A stretch of 64,000 nucleotides of DNA from Corallococcus silvisoli (lineage in GTDB: Bacteria; Myxococcota; Myxococcia; Myxococcales; Myxococcaceae): NCBI RefSeq assembly GCF_009909145.1, contig NZ_JAAAPJ010000001.1, positions 868,001 through 932,000 on the forward strand, given 5' to 3'. The notes under the pieces are model-generated. The model saw only the letters and a program-made list of their open reading frames with translations. It was not told the DNA's origin and did not search any database. A program made the position numbers and the translations under genes. Of this stretch, positions 43,638 through 54,553 are shown piece by piece. Every line of letters begins with the position of its first letter. The stretch's first letter is position 1.

Positions 43638-44285
43638 ATGCGAGTCGAAGCCAGTCGGTCGATGCGGTGGGTGAAGCCTGTGGCGGTGGTCGCGGCGTTG
43701 GCGGCGGTGCCGGCGGTGGCCCAGGACGTGGGTGTTTCGTCCACGGGGCAGGAGCAGCAGCGGCGCGGGGCGTTCCTCTTGGAGCTGCAGCCGCCCGCGC
43801 TGGACGGCTCGCTGTACGGGGTGCGGGCGGAGGTGGCGCCGTCGCGGGACTCGCGGCTGGCGTTCGGCCTGATGGGGCGCGCGGGTGGATGGAACCGGTC
43901 GCTGGGGGCGAAGGCGCGCTTCAGCGGCGTGGGCGCTGGCGACGTGAAGCTCAACTTCGGCGTGGGCATGGACAGCCGCTACACGCTGGCCTTCCTGGCG
44001 GACGGCACGGTGCGGCCGTTCGTGGGGATGTCGGTGGGCCTGGAGGAGTTCGTCGCGCGGCCCACCGCCGGGGTGCCGGACCGCAAGGACTACACGACGA
44101 CGGCCTTCCTGGAGCCGACGCTGGGCGTGATGTGGCGGCCGGGCGCCGGGCGCGTGGGCCTGTCGGCGCGCGCGGGCCCGGGCTTCACCTTCACCGACGT
44201 GCGGGAGCTCCAGGTGGGCTCGAGCACGCTGGGCCTGCGCACGGTGTACCCCACGGCCTCGCTGGGCCTGCTCGTCGTCCTGTAG
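43638..44285 (+). CDS. Probable outer-membrane beta-barrel protein
   Basis: A 215-aa protein with a signal peptide (VAVVAALAAVPAVAQ) and alternating polar/hydrophobic strands ending in LGLRTVYPTASLGLLVVL, a C-terminus typical of small outer-membrane barrels. I do not recognise the family. It is the first gene after the TetR-controlled promoter and precedes the adaptor and pump. It is too short and of the wrong type to be a TolC-like duct, so this operon must borrow one from elsewhere. Confidence 0.65.
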   Translation: MRVEASRSMRWVKPVAVVAALAAVPAVAQDVGVSSTGQEQQRRGAFLLELQPPALDGSLYGVRAEVAPSRDSRLAFGLMGRAGGWNRSLGAKARFSGVGAGDVKLNFGVGMDSRYTLAFLADGTVRPFVGMSVGLEEFVARPTAGVPDRKDYTTTAFLEPTLGVMWRPGAGRVGLSARAGPGFTFTDVRELQVGSSTLGLRTVYPTASLGLLVVL

Positions 44286-44310
44286 TCGTTCCCCTCTCCT
44301 GGAGTCCCCC

Positions 44311-45432
44311 ATGCTGAAGCAATCCCTGCTCGGTGGAGCGCTGGCGTTCACCACCCTGGCGTGCGGTGAGCGCGCGCTTCCACCGCAGGAGCCCACCGCG
44401 GTGAAGGTCGCCGTCGTGGGCCGGGCGGAGGCGGGCTCCGGAGCGCGCTACTCGGCGGAGATCCAACCCGCGACGCGCGTGGACCTGGCCTTCAAGGTCG
44501 GGGGCTACGTGGAGTCCATCGCGAAGGTGCGCGGGGTGGACGGCGCGCCCCGGCTGCTCCAGGAGGGCGACGCCGTGCGCGAGGGCATGGAGCTGGTGTC
44601 GCTGCGCAAGGGGGACTTCCAGCAGAAGCTCGCGGAGGCGCAGGCGGCCCTCTCCCAGGCCCGCGCCTCCGAGGAGCAGGCGCAGCTCCACTTCGACCGC
44701 ACGACGAAGCTGGTCGCGGGAGAGGTGGCCACGCCCGCGCAGCTCGACACGGCCCGCACGCAGCGCGACAGCGCGGCGGGCGCGGTGGCCGCGGCGAGGG
44801 CCCGGGTGGAGGAGGCCCGCTCGGCGCTGGCGGACACGGCGCTGCGCTCGCCGCTGGAGGGCGTGGTGCTCAAGCGCCCCGTGGAGGTGGGCGCCCTGGC
44901 CGCGCCGGGCACCTTCGCGCTCTCCGTGGCGCAGACGCGCACCGTGCGCGTGGTGTTCGGCGTGCCGGACACGGTGCTGCCCGCCATCCGCCTGGGCGCG
45001 CCGCAGACGGTGACGACGCAGGCGTACGCGGGCCAGTCCTTCGAGGGGCGCATCTCCCGCATCGCGCCGTCGGCGGACCCCAAGAGCCGCGTGTTCGAGG
45101 TGGAGGTGTCCATCCCCAACGCGGATCAACGCCTGCGCCCGGGCATGGTGGCCGCGCTGTCCCTGAGCGCGAAGGGCGAAGCGGTGGCGCAGGAGCTGCT
45201 GGTGCCCCTGGCCGCCATCGTCCGCTCGCCGAAGCAGCAGGACGCCTTCGCCGTCTTCGTCATCGCGGACGGGCAGGGCGCGAGGCCCGTGGCCCGGGCG
45301 CGCGAGGTCCAGCTGGGGGACTACCTGGGCAACATCATCCCCGTGAAGGCGGGCCTCCAGGCAGGGGAGCGCATCGCCGTGCAGGGCGCGAGCCTCCTGT
45401 CCGACGGTGAGCCCGTGGAGGTGATTCCGTGA
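44311..45432 (+). CDS. RND efflux periplasmic adaptor lipoprotein (second system)
   Basis: A 373-aa membrane fusion protein with a lipoprotein signal (LAFTTLACGE). It has lipoyl halves around GGYVESIAKVRG and LRSPLEGVVLKRPVEVGA, a coiled hairpin and beta-barrel domains. The stop overlaps the GTG start of the permease (GTGA). It would connect the large RND permease to an outer-membrane duct. Confidence 0.9.
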   Translation: MLKQSLLGGALAFTTLACGERALPPQEPTAVKVAVVGRAEAGSGARYSAEIQPATRVDLAFKVGGYVESIAKVRGVDGAPRLLQEGDAVREGMELVSLRKGDFQQKLAEAQAALSQARASEEQAQLHFDRTTKLVAGEVATPAQLDTARTQRDSAAGAVAAARARVEEARSALADTALRSPLEGVVLKRPVEVGALAAPGTFALSVAQTRTVRVVFGVPDTVLPAIRLGAPQTVTTQAYAGQSFEGRISRIAPSADPKSRVFEVEVSIPNADQRLRPGMVAALSLSAKGEAVAQELLVPLAAIVRSPKQQDAFAVFVIADGQGARPVARAREVQLGDYLGNIIPVKAGLQAGERIAVQGASLLSDGEPVEVIP

Positions 45433-48400
45433 GCGCCCCCGGGGAAGGCCCGGCGCACGCCTCCCATGCGGCGAAGGAGCGCGCCCGGGACGAAGCGCTG
45501 GTGAACGGCAAGCACAACACCGCGCGCTACTTCACGGAGACGCGCCACGTGGCGTGGGTGGCGCTCGTCTTCACGCTGGTGTGGGGCGTCTACGGCTACC
45601 TCCAGATGCCCAAGGCGAAGGACCCGGCCATCGCGGTGCGCGTGGCGGTGGCCACCTGCCTGTGGCCGGGCGCGGAGGCGGAGAAGATCGAGCAGTTGGT
45701 CACCCGCCGCATCGAGCAGAAGCTGGCGGAGAACGCCTCCGTCGAGAAGGTGGAGTCCATCAGCCGCACCAGCCTGTCCGTCGTCTACGTCACGCTGAAG
45801 GAGGACGTGGCGGACCGGGCCCGGGAGTTCGACGACATCCAGGGCCGGCTCAACACGCTTCGCGACCTGCCCTCGGGCGCGGGCCCCATCCAGTTCCTCA
45901 AGGACTTCGGTGACACGTCCACGCTGCTGCTCACCGTGTCCAGCCCCAAGGCCAGCCCCGTGGAGCTGGACCTGCGCGCCCGGGCCCTCTCGCACGCCAT
46001 CACCGAGGTGCGGGGCGCCGCCGCCGCGCCCGGGCCCCGCGCGACCCTGGTGGTCAACTTCCCGCCGTCCATCAACGCGGCCTCCATGCAGCGGCTGGGG
46101 GAGGACGCCCGGCGCTTCCTGGAGGCGCTGCCCGGCAACAGCGACGCGTACCTGCTCCAGAGCCCCGGCTTCATCGGCGTGGACGTGGCGACGCCCCTGA
46201 CGGACGCCGCGCTGCTGGAGCACCTGCGCGGCTTCGTGCACGGACACCTGAGCGTGTCCGAGCTGCACCCGGACGTCTGGCGCCCCCTGGTGGTGCGCGA
46301 CCCGAAGGACGCTCGGGCCCGGCTGGAGGAGGGCGCGGGGGACCGCTACAGCTACCGCGAGCTGGACGACTTCACGGACGCGCTCCAGCGCAGGCTCCAG
46401 CGGCTCCCCCTCGTGTCCAAGGTGACGCGCACGGGCGTGCTGCCGGAGAAGGTGTTCCTGGAGTACTCGCAGGAGCGGCTGGCGTCGTACGGCCTCCAGC
46501 AGTCCAACCTCTCCAGCCTGCTCGCCGGACGCAACATCACCGCGCCGGGAGGCATCGTGGAGGTGGATGGCCGGAGCGTGACCATCGACCCGTCGGGCGA
46601 GTTCAGCAGCGAGCGGCAGGTGGGCGACGTGGTGGTGACGACGAGCGGCGGCGGCGCGCCCGTGTACCTGCGCGACCTGGTGGACGTGCGGCGCGACTAC
46701 CAGAGCCCCGCGCGCTTCCTGCATTACCTCAACGCCCGCGACGCGCAGGGCCACTTCACGCGCACGCGCGCCATCACCCTGGCCGTCAACATGCGCCCGG
46801 GCGAGCAGATTGGCGACTTCGGGGCCGCGGTGGACGCGGAGCTTTCGCAGGTGAAGAAGCTGCTGCCGGAGGACCTGGTCATCCGCCGCACCTCCGACCA
46901 GCCGCTCCAGGTGCGGGAGAACGTCCACCTCTTCATGTCGTCGCTGTACGAGGCCATCTTCCTGGTGGTGCTGGTGGCGCTGGTGGGCTTCTGGGAGTGG
47001 CGCACGGCGCTGCTGCTGGCCCTGTCCATCCCCATCACCCTGGCGATGACGTTCGGGCTGATGCACCTGTTCGGCGTGGACATCCAGCAGATCTCCATCG
47101 CGTCGCTCATCATCGCGCTGGGGCTGCTGGTGGATGATCCGGTGGTGGCGAGCGACGCCATCAAGCACTCGCTCTCCCAGGGGTGGAAGCCGCGCGTCGC
47201 CGCGTGGCTGGGGCCCACGAAGCTGGCCACCGCCATCCTGTTCGCGACCCTCACCAACATCGCGGCCTATCTGCCGTTCCTCACGCTGCCGGGGGACACG
47301 GGGAAGTTCATCCACTCGCTGCCCATCGTGCTCACGCTGTCGCTCGTCGCGTCGCGCATCGTATCGATGACGTTCGTGCCGCTCTTGGGCTCCACGCTCC
47401 TGCGGGCGCCGAAGACGCCGGAGCCGTCGTCGCGGGAGCGGCGCTCGAAGGGCTTCGCGCGCCGGTATGCCCAGGTCGTGGGCTGGGCCATCGACCACCG
47501 CTTCGTGGTGGTGGGCATCGCGGGCCTGCTGCTCGTGCTGGGGGGACTGGCCGGGACGCGGGTGAAGTCCGCCTTCTTCCCCAAGGACCTGTCGTACCTG
47601 TCCTACGTGGACGTGTGGTTGCCGGAGGACGCCACGCTGTCCTCGACGCGCGACGCCTCCGCCCAGGCGGTGACGGTGGTGCGGGAGGTGGCGGAGCAGT
47701 ACGGCCGCGAGCACCCGGGACCGGACGGCGAGCCGCGCGAGGTGCTGGCGTCGGTGACGGAGTTCGTCGGCGGAGGCGGGCCGCGCTTCTGGTTCTCCGT
47801 GGCGCCGGAGCAGCAGCAGCTCAACTACGCGCAGCTCCTGCTCCAGGTGGAGGACAAGGAGGACACGCGCGCGCTGGTGCCGCTCCTCCAGGAGCAGCTC
47901 TCCCGCAGGATCGCCGGCGCGCGGCTGGACGTGCGCGAGCTGGAGACGGGCAAGCCCGTGGGCATCCCCGTGTCGGTGCGCATCTCCGGAGAGGACATCG
48001 GGCAGCTGCGCGCGCTGGCGGAGGAGGCCAAGGCGCTGTTCCGGAGCACGCCCGGCACCGCGCGCACCCGCGACGACTGGGGCAGCGACACCTTCGCGGT
48101 GAAGCTGGAGGTGGACCCGGACCGCGCCAACCTCGCGGGGGTCACCAACCTGGACGTGGCCACGTCCTCCGCGGTGGCGATGAACGGCATGACCGTGGGC
48201 CAGCTGCGCGAAGGCAACCATCAAATCGACATCGTGGCCCGCCTGCGCGCGGACGAGCGGGCGGGGCTGGGGGACATCGAGAACCTGTATGTCAGCTCGC
48301 GCACCGGGCCGCAGAAGGTGCCGCTCCGGCAGGTGTCGCACGTGGCGTACTCGCTCCAGACGGAGAAGATCCGCCGGCGCAACCAGTTCCGCACCATCAC

Positions 48401-49124
48401 CGTGGCCACGTTCCCGCAGGCGGGCGTGCTGCCGTCGGAGGTGATGAAGCTGGCGAAGCCGAAGCTGGATGCCCTGCGCTCGCGCCTGCCCGTGGGCTAC
48501 ACGCTGGAGGTGGGCGGCGAGGCGGAGGAGCAGGTGAAGAGCTTCCGCAGCATGGCGATGGTGATGGGGATGCTGCTCGTCGCCATCTACGTGGCGCTGG
48601 CGGTGCAGTTCAAGAACGCCATCAAGCCGCTGGTGGTGTTCGCCGCGCTCCCGTTCGGCGCGGTGGCGGCGGTGGTGTCCCTGGACGTGATGGGCGCGCC
48701 GCTCAGCTTCATGGCCTTCCTGGGCATCATCAGCCTGATGGGCGTCATCGTCAGTCACATCATCGTGCTCTTCGACTACATCGAGGAGGCGCACGAGCGC
48801 GGCGAGCCCCTCCGGGAGGCGCTGCTGGACGCGGGGCTGATGCGCCTGCGGCCCGTGCTGGTGACGGTGGCGGCGACGGTGCTCGGGTTGATCCCGCTCG
48901 CCCTGCATGGCGGCCCGCTGTGGCAGCCGCTCTGCTACGCGCAGGTGGGGGGCCTCACGGTGGCCACGGTGCTCACGCTCCTGCTGGTGCCGGTGCTCTA
49001 CACGCTGTTCGTCCGGGACCTGAAGTGGATCCGCTGGGACGCGCCCGCGCCACACGACGCCGCTCCGGAGGTGACTCCGCCGCTGGCGCTTCCCCCGCGC
49101 GAGGAGCAGGCGGGGGTGGGGTGA
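45429..49124 (+). CDS. Large RND efflux permease
   Basis: The 1231-aa pump is of the AcrB/MdtB superfamily but about 180 residues longer than usual. It has a soluble N-terminal extension before the first helix (HVAWVALVFTLVWGVYGYLQ), the proton-relay region ALGLLVDDPVVASDAI in which the usual Asp pair DD is kept, and LMGVIVSHIIVLFDYIEEA in the second half. Long inserts in the porter domains account for the extra length. The clade differs clearly from the 23501 pump; the substrate is unknown. Its TetR-repressed operon suggests a toxic small molecule. Confidence 0.9.
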   Translation: MSAPGEGPAHASHAAKERARDEALVNGKHNTARYFTETRHVAWVALVFTLVWGVYGYLQMPKAKDPAIAVRVAVATCLWPGAEAEKIEQLVTRRIEQKLAENASVEKVESISRTSLSVVYVTLKEDVADRAREFDDIQGRLNTLRDLPSGAGPIQFLKDFGDTSTLLLTVSSPKASPVELDLRARALSHAITEVRGAAAAPGPRATLVVNFPPSINAASMQRLGEDARRFLEALPGNSDAYLLQSPGFIGVDVATPLTDAALLEHLRGFVHGHLSVSELHPDVWRPLVVRDPKDARARLEEGAGDRYSYRELDDFTDALQRRLQRLPLVSKVTRTGVLPEKVFLEYSQERLASYGLQQSNLSSLLAGRNITAPGGIVEVDGRSVTIDPSGEFSSERQVGDVVVTTSGGGAPVYLRDLVDVRRDYQSPARFLHYLNARDAQGHFTRTRAITLAVNMRPGEQIGDFGAAVDAELSQVKKLLPEDLVIRRTSDQPLQVRENVHLFMSSLYEAIFLVVLVALVGFWEWRTALLLALSIPITLAMTFGLMHLFGVDIQQISIASLIIALGLLVDDPVVASDAIKHSLSQGWKPRVAAWLGPTKLATAILFATLTNIAAYLPFLTLPGDTGKFIHSLPIVLTLSLVASRIVSMTFVPLLGSTLLRAPKTPEPSSRERRSKGFARRYAQVVGWAIDHRFVVVGIAGLLLVLGGLAGTRVKSAFFPKDLSYLSYVDVWLPEDATLSSTRDASAQAVTVVREVAEQYGREHPGPDGEPREVLASVTEFVGGGGPRFWFSVAPEQQQLNYAQLLLQVEDKEDTRALVPLLQEQLSRRIAGARLDVRELETGKPVGIPVSVRISGEDIGQLRALAEEAKALFRSTPGTARTRDDWGSDTFAVKLEVDPDRANLAGVTNLDVATSSAVAMNGMTVGQLREGNHQIDIVARLRADERAGLGDIENLYVSSRTGPQKVPLRQVSHVAYSLQTEKIRRRNQFRTITVATFPQAGVLPSEVMKLAKPKLDALRSRLPVGYTLEVGGEAEEQVKSFRSMAMVMGMLLVAIYVALAVQFKNAIKPLVVFAALPFGAVAAVVSLDVMGAPLSFMAFLGIISLMGVIVSHIIVLFDYIEEAHERGEPLREALLDAGLMRLRPVLVTVAATVLGLIPLALHGGPLWQPLCYAQVGGLTVATVLTLLLVPVLYTLFVRDLKWIRWDAPAPHDAAPEVTPPLALPPREEQAGVG

Positions 49125-49191
49125 CAGGTAGCGCACGTCCCGCGTCACGGGCCGTCCCTGACGCGGGGCGGGTGGATACACTCGGGGCCCC

Positions 49192-50331
49192 ATGAGCTTC
49201 TCGTTCGAGCCCTACCGCGCCGAGTTCCCCGTCCTGAAGGAGCAGCTCTACCTCAACCACGCCGGGGTCGCGCCCACGAGCCTGCGCGCCGCCACGGCCG
49301 TGAAGGCGTGGATGGACGACCTGGTGAACCACGGCGTCCTGAACGAGCGGAGCTGGGAGGCGCACAGCGAGAAGGTGCGGGGGCTGGCCGCGCGCATCAT
49401 CGGGGCCTCGCCGGACGAGGTGGCCTTCGTGCGCAACACCAGCCACGGCCTGGGCCTGGTCGCGGAGGGGTTGGACTGGCGGCCCGGGGATGAGGTCGCC
49501 GTCGCGACGAGCCTCGAATATCCCTCCAACGTCTACCCGTGGCTGCACCTCCAGGCCCGGGGCGTGGAGGTGCGTGAGATTCCCGCGCCGAACGGGGGCG
49601 TGACGCCGGAGGCGGTGGCGTCGGTGCTCACCCCTCGCACGCGGCTGGTGGCGGTGTCGTCCGTGCAGTTCGCCACCGGCCACCGCACGGACCTGGACGC
49701 GCTGGGGGCGCTGTGCGAGTGCTCGGGCGTGCTCCTGTGCGTGGACGGCATCCAGAGCGTGGGCTGCATCCCGGTGGATGTGAAGAAGAGCCGCGTCCAC
49801 TTCCTCAGCGCGGACAGCCACAAGTGGATGCTGGGCATCTCCGGCATTGGCTTCTTGTACGTGGCCAGGGACGTGCTGCCGCGCGTGCGTCCCGCGCTGG
49901 TCGGCTGGCGCAGCACCACCGATGCGTGGAACTTCAACCGCTCCCACTTCGAGCTGCGCCCGGACGCGGCGAAGTTCGAGGAGGGCAGCGCCGCGTACCC
50001 CGGCATCTACGCCATGGGCGCCGCGCTGGAGCTGCTGCTGGAGGTGGGGCCCGAGGCCATTGGCGGGAGGATTGGCGAGCTGCTGGCCCGCCTGGACATG
50101 GGCCTGCGCGGGCTGGGCTGCGAGGTAGGGCCGGAGCCCCGGGACCGCGCGGGCATCCTCACCTTCCTGCCGCCCGGGGCGAACGTCCGGGCCCTCAGCG
50201 CCTTCCTGTCGGAGAAGAAGGTGTCCCACTCCGTGCGGCGCGGGCGCATCCGCCTGTCTCCGCACTTCTACAACACGGACGCGGAGATGGACCGGCTGGT
50301 GGAACTGGTGCGCGAGTACCGGCCCGGGTGA
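49192..50331 (+). CDS. Class V aminotransferase / cysteine-desulfurase-like protein
   Basis: A 379-aa fold-type I PLP enzyme. It has LYLNHAGVAPTSLRA at the start, HGLGLVAEGLDWRPGDEVAV, the cofactor Asp in LLCVDGIQSVG and the Schiff-base lysine in SADSHKWMLG. A conserved catalytic cysteine loop of true NifS/IscS proteins is not obvious, so isopenicillin-epimerase-like or selenocysteine-lyase-like activity is equally possible. It converges with cysK 30 bases away, which hints at sulfur or cysteine metabolism. Confidence 0.85.
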   Translation: MSFSFEPYRAEFPVLKEQLYLNHAGVAPTSLRAATAVKAWMDDLVNHGVLNERSWEAHSEKVRGLAARIIGASPDEVAFVRNTSHGLGLVAEGLDWRPGDEVAVATSLEYPSNVYPWLHLQARGVEVREIPAPNGGVTPEAVASVLTPRTRLVAVSSVQFATGHRTDLDALGALCECSGVLLCVDGIQSVGCIPVDVKKSRVHFLSADSHKWMLGISGIGFLYVARDVLPRVRPALVGWRSTTDAWNFNRSHFELRPDAAKFEEGSAAYPGIYAMGAALELLLEVGPEAIGGRIGELLARLDMGLRGLGCEVGPEPRDRAGILTFLPPGANVRALSAFLSEKKVSHSVRRGRIRLSPHFYNTDAEMDRLVELVREYRPG

Positions 50332-50361
50332 GGTGCTCCACCCGGACCGGGGGGCGCACGG

Positions 50362-51282
<921 letters not shown>

Positions 51283-51324
51283 GGCGTCTCCGGTGTGGGG
51301 AACGGGCACTGCGTGAGGGAAAAC

Positions 51325-52170
51325 TCAAATCTGGTAGTCGAGGACGTCCAGGCCTTCGTCGCCCTGTCGCGCCCGCACCTCGCTGCGGCGGGTGACGACG
51401 GACTGGGCGGGCACGCTCTGCGTGAGCCACGCGTTGCCGGCGATGATGCTGCCCCGGCCCACCACCGTCCCGCCCCCGAGGATGGTGGCGTTGGCGTACA
51501 CCACCACGTCGTCCTCGATGGTCGGGTGGCGCTTCTTGTCCGCCAGGGCCTTCTCCACCATCAGCGCGCCCAGGGTGACGCCCTGGTAGATCTTCACGTT
51601 GTCGCCAATCACCGTCGTCTCACCGATGACGACCCCCGTGCCGTGGTCGATGACGAACTTGCGGCCAATGGTGGCGCCCGGGTGGATGTCCACGCCGGTG
51701 CGCTGGTGGGCGTATTCGGTGAGCAGGCGCGGCAGCAGCGGGAAGTTCAGCCGGTGCAGCGCGTTCGCCACGCGGTAGATGGCGATGGCGTAGAAGCCCG
51801 GGTAGGTGAGCACCACCTCGTCCACGCTGCGCGCGGCGGGGTCCGCCTCGAAGATGGCGCGAGCGTCCTGCTGGAGCCAGTCGTAGAGGTCCGGCAGCTT
51901 CGCCATGAAGCGCCCGGACATGCCCGCGTCCGTGACGGGGTAGTGCGGCGCGAGCAGGGCCTGGATGCGCTGGAGGCTCGCCTCCACGGCGGTGACGTCC
52001 CGGCGCACCGCGGCGGCGTTGCACTCCAGCCGCTCCGCGAAGTGGGGGAAGAGCAGCCCCAGCACCTGCGCGACGAACTCCGGCGCCGCCTTGCGGACGT
52101 CCGGGGGGAAGCAGTGGCGCTGTCGCGCCTCCAGCAGGGTGGCAACCAGTCGGGCGTTCGGATCGTCCAT
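51325..52170 (-). CDS. cysE: Serine O-acetyltransferase
   Basis: The 281-aa protein has an N-terminal helical domain and a left-handed beta-helix with hexapeptide repeats ([20 protein letters not shown], then [23 protein letters not shown]). These, including the catalytic DHGTG stretch, identify serine acetyltransferase. It ends in isoleucine (LDYQI), as needed for docking into CysK, so a CysE-CysK complex is likely. ATG 52170 is chosen since the upstream frame is unlike the family; no strong ribosome-binding site is seen. Confidence 0.93.
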   Translation of the reverse strand: MDDPNARLVATLLEARQRHCFPPDVRKAAPEFVAQVLGLLFPHFAERLECNAAAVRRDVTAVEASLQRIQALLAPHYPVTDAGMSGRFMAKLPDLYDWLQQDARAIFEADPAARSVDEVVLTYPGFYAIAIYRVANALHRLNFPLLPRLLTEYAHQRTGVDIHPGATIGRKFVIDHGTGVVIGETTVIGDNVKIYQGVTLGALMVEKALADKKRHPTIEDDVVVYANATILGGGTVVGRGSIIAGNAWLTQSVPAQSVVTRRSEVRARQGDEGLDVLDYQI

Positions 52171-52434
52171 GGGGCGTTGCGTCAGAATAGCGTGCCGGTG
52201 CGGCGTTTTCCTTGTTTCCCGTGCTGGAACGACAGCGGAGGGCCCGGTGGGGGTTCTTCTGGGCGCCCGGGGCATCGCGACGGGGTTCCGGACGTGGATG
52301 CGGTCGCCGGGAAAACGTCGCGGTCGCTCGGCGGGCTGGGGTGGGGCTGCGCTCTGGAGGCGGGCGGTCAGCCGGGGAACTCCCCGTCACGCTGGCGCTT
52401 GCCGGCGCGGGGCGGCCCTGGGGACGATGGGGGC

Positions 52435-54078
52435 ATGACGACCGCCCTCTCCTACGCTCATGGCACCAGCGCCACCCCGCTGCTGGGGGAAACCATCGGT
52501 CAGAACCTGCGCCGCACCGTCGAGCGGTACGGCGAGCGCGAGGCCCTGGTGGTGGCCTCGCAGAACTACCGTGTCACGTGGCGCCAGTTCTGGGACGCGA
52601 CGACGGAGGTGGCGAAGGGACTGCTGGCCCTGGGGGTCCAGAAGGGGGACCGCGTGGGCCTCTGGTCGCCCAACCGCTTCGAGTGGACGGTGGCGCAGTA
52701 CGCGCTGGCGCGCACGGGCGCCATCCTCGTCAACCTGAACCCGGCCTATCGCACGTCGGAGCTGGAGTACGCGCTCAACCAGGCCGGCGTGAGCGTCCTG
52801 CTGCTGGCGAAGGGCTTCCGGCAGACGGACTACACGCGGATGCTGGAGGAGGTCCGGCCCCGCTGCGCGGGACTGCGCGAGGCGCTGGTGTTGGACACGG
52901 ACTGGGACCGGCTGGTGCGGGCCGGAGCGAGCGTGGGGGACGACGTGCTGGAGGCGCGCGAGCAGTCGCTCCAGTTCGATGACCCCATCAACATCCAGTA
53001 CACGTCCGGCACCACGGGCTTCCCCAAGGGCGCGACGCTGTCGCACCACAACGTGCTCAACAACGGCTTCTTCGTGGGGGAGGTGCTTCGCTACACGCCG
53101 GAGGACCGGGTGTGCATCCCGGTGCCCTTCTACCACTGCTTCGGCATGGTGATGGGCAACCTGGCCTGCACGTCCCATGGCTCGACGATGGTGATTCCGG
53201 GGGAGGCGTTCGAGCCGCTGGCGGTGCTCCAGACCGTGCAGGCCGAACGCTGCACGTCGCTCTATGGCGTGCCCACGATGTTCATCGCGGAGTTGGATCA
53301 CCCGCGCTTTGGCGAGTTCGACCTGAAGTCGCTGCGCACCGGCATCATGGCGGGCTCGCCGTGTCCGGTGGAGGTGATGAAGCAGGTGCAGTCGCGCATG
53401 CACATGCGGGAGGTCACCATCTGCTATGGCATGACGGAGACGTCGCCCGTGTCCACGCAGAACCCCCTGGATGACACGCTGGAGAAGCGCGTGGCCACGG
53501 TGGGCCGCGTGCACCCGCACCTGGAGGTGAAGGTCGTGGATCCGGAGACCGGCGCGGTGGTGCCGCAGGGGCAGCCCGGGGAGCTGTGCACGCGGGGCTA
53601 CAGCGTGATGCTCGGGTACTGGGACAACCCACAGGCCACCGCGGCGGCCATCGACCGGGCCGGGTGGATGCACACGGGCGACCTGGCGACGATGGACGCG
53701 GACGGCTACGTGAAGATCGTCGGCCGCATCAAGGACATGATCATCCGGGGCGGGGAGAACGTGTACCCGCGCGAGGTGGAGGAGTTCCTCCACACGCACC
53801 CGGAGGTCAGCGAGGCGCAGGTCATCGGCGTGCCCAGCGCGAAGTACGGCGAGGAGGTGATGGCGTGGGTGCGCCTGAAGTCCGGCGCCACGCTGTCCGC
53901 GGAGGTCCTGACGGCCTTCTGCTCCGGCCGCATCTCCACCTTCAAGATTCCCCGCCACTGGAAGTTCGTGGACAGCTTCCCGATGACGGTGACGGGCAAG
54001 GTGCAGAAGTTCCGCATGCGCGAGGTCTCCATCGCCGAGCTGGGGCTCGGCGAGGTGGCCGCCATCAAGACCGCCTGA
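52435..54078 (+). CDS. Fatty-acid/acyl-CoA ligase (AMP-binding)
   Basis: A 547-aa acyl-activating enzyme that joins a carboxylic acid to CoA through an acyl-adenylate. The P-loop is [13 protein letters not shown], motif A5 is [11 protein letters not shown], the hinge is [20 protein letters not shown] and the catalytic lysine is in [11 protein letters not shown]. The sequence is typical of medium/long-chain ligases of the FadD3/AcsM3 type. ATG 52435 begins the conserved part. Its last 14 bases overlap the converging TfoX-like gene. Confidence 0.92.
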   Translation: MTTALSYAHGTSATPLLGETIGQNLRRTVERYGEREALVVASQNYRVTWRQFWDATTEVAKGLLALGVQKGDRVGLWSPNRFEWTVAQYALARTGAILVNLNPAYRTSELEYALNQAGVSVLLLAKGFRQTDYTRMLEEVRPRCAGLREALVLDTDWDRLVRAGASVGDDVLEAREQSLQFDDPINIQYTSGTTGFPKGATLSHHNVLNNGFFVGEVLRYTPEDRVCIPVPFYHCFGMVMGNLACTSHGSTMVIPGEAFEPLAVLQTVQAERCTSLYGVPTMFIAELDHPRFGEFDLKSLRTGIMAGSPCPVEVMKQVQSRMHMREVTICYGMTETSPVSTQNPLDDTLEKRVATVGRVHPHLEVKVVDPETGAVVPQGQPGELCTRGYSVMLGYWDNPQATAAAIDRAGWMHTGDLATMDADGYVKIVGRIKDMIIRGGENVYPREVEEFLHTHPEVSEAQVIGVPSAKYGEEVMAWVRLKSGATLSAEVLTAFCSGRISTFKIPRHWKFVDSFPMTVTGKVQKFRMREVSIAELGLGEVAAIKTA

Positions 54079-54544
54079 CGCGCGGCTGCTTCTTCGCCGC
54101 AGGCGCCTTCTTCGCGGCGGGCTGCTTCGTCGCCGCGGGTGGCTTCTTCGCGGCGGGCTGCTTCGTCGCGGCGGGCTGCTTCTTCGCCGCGGGTGCCTTC
54201 TTCGCGGCCTTCTTCATCGCGGCGCGCTGGGCGGCGTCCACGGCTCGGCGGGCCCAGGGCAGCAGCCTGCGGCCGTCGTCCTCCGCGTCCGTGGGGGGCG
54301 TCCAGTAGCCCAGTTGTTGGGCCTTGCCATGACTCTCGTAGACGAAGGGCCGGCATCCTTCGGCTTCGAAGGCGGGGCGGGTGACGTCATCCACCTTGAG
54401 GTAGAGCTGGCCCTGGATGATGAGCGCGAACATCCGGCCGCCGAAGTACAGGCCCCAGCCGCCGAACATGGCGCGCGCCTGCACCGGGCCGAGCGGCTCC
54501 ATCAACTCCACCGTGTACTCCACGAAGCTGTCCATGCGGGGCAT
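54065..54544 (-). CDS. TfoX N-terminal domain protein with histone-H1-like tail
   Basis: Residues 1-105 are a TfoX/Sxy N-terminal domain ([22 protein letters not shown] and [14 protein letters not shown]). TfoX-type proteins are linked to competence, but this domain alone is widespread and of unclear role. Residues 108-159 are a run of about seven-residue units such as AAKKQPA and AATKQPA ending PRVRRS, very like the C-terminus of histone H1 and bacterial H1-like proteins. The tail should bind DNA. The gene converges on the acyl-CoA ligase with a 14-base overlap. Confidence 0.85.
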   Translation of the reverse strand: MPRMDSFVEYTVELMEPLGPVQARAMFGGWGLYFGGRMFALIIQGQLYLKVDDVTRPAFEAEGCRPFVYESHGKAQQLGYWTPPTDAEDDGRRLLPWARRAVDAAQRAAMKKAAKKAPAAKKQPAATKQPAAKKPPAATKQPAAKKAPAAKKQPRVRRS

Positions 54545-54553
54545 GCGGCCCTT

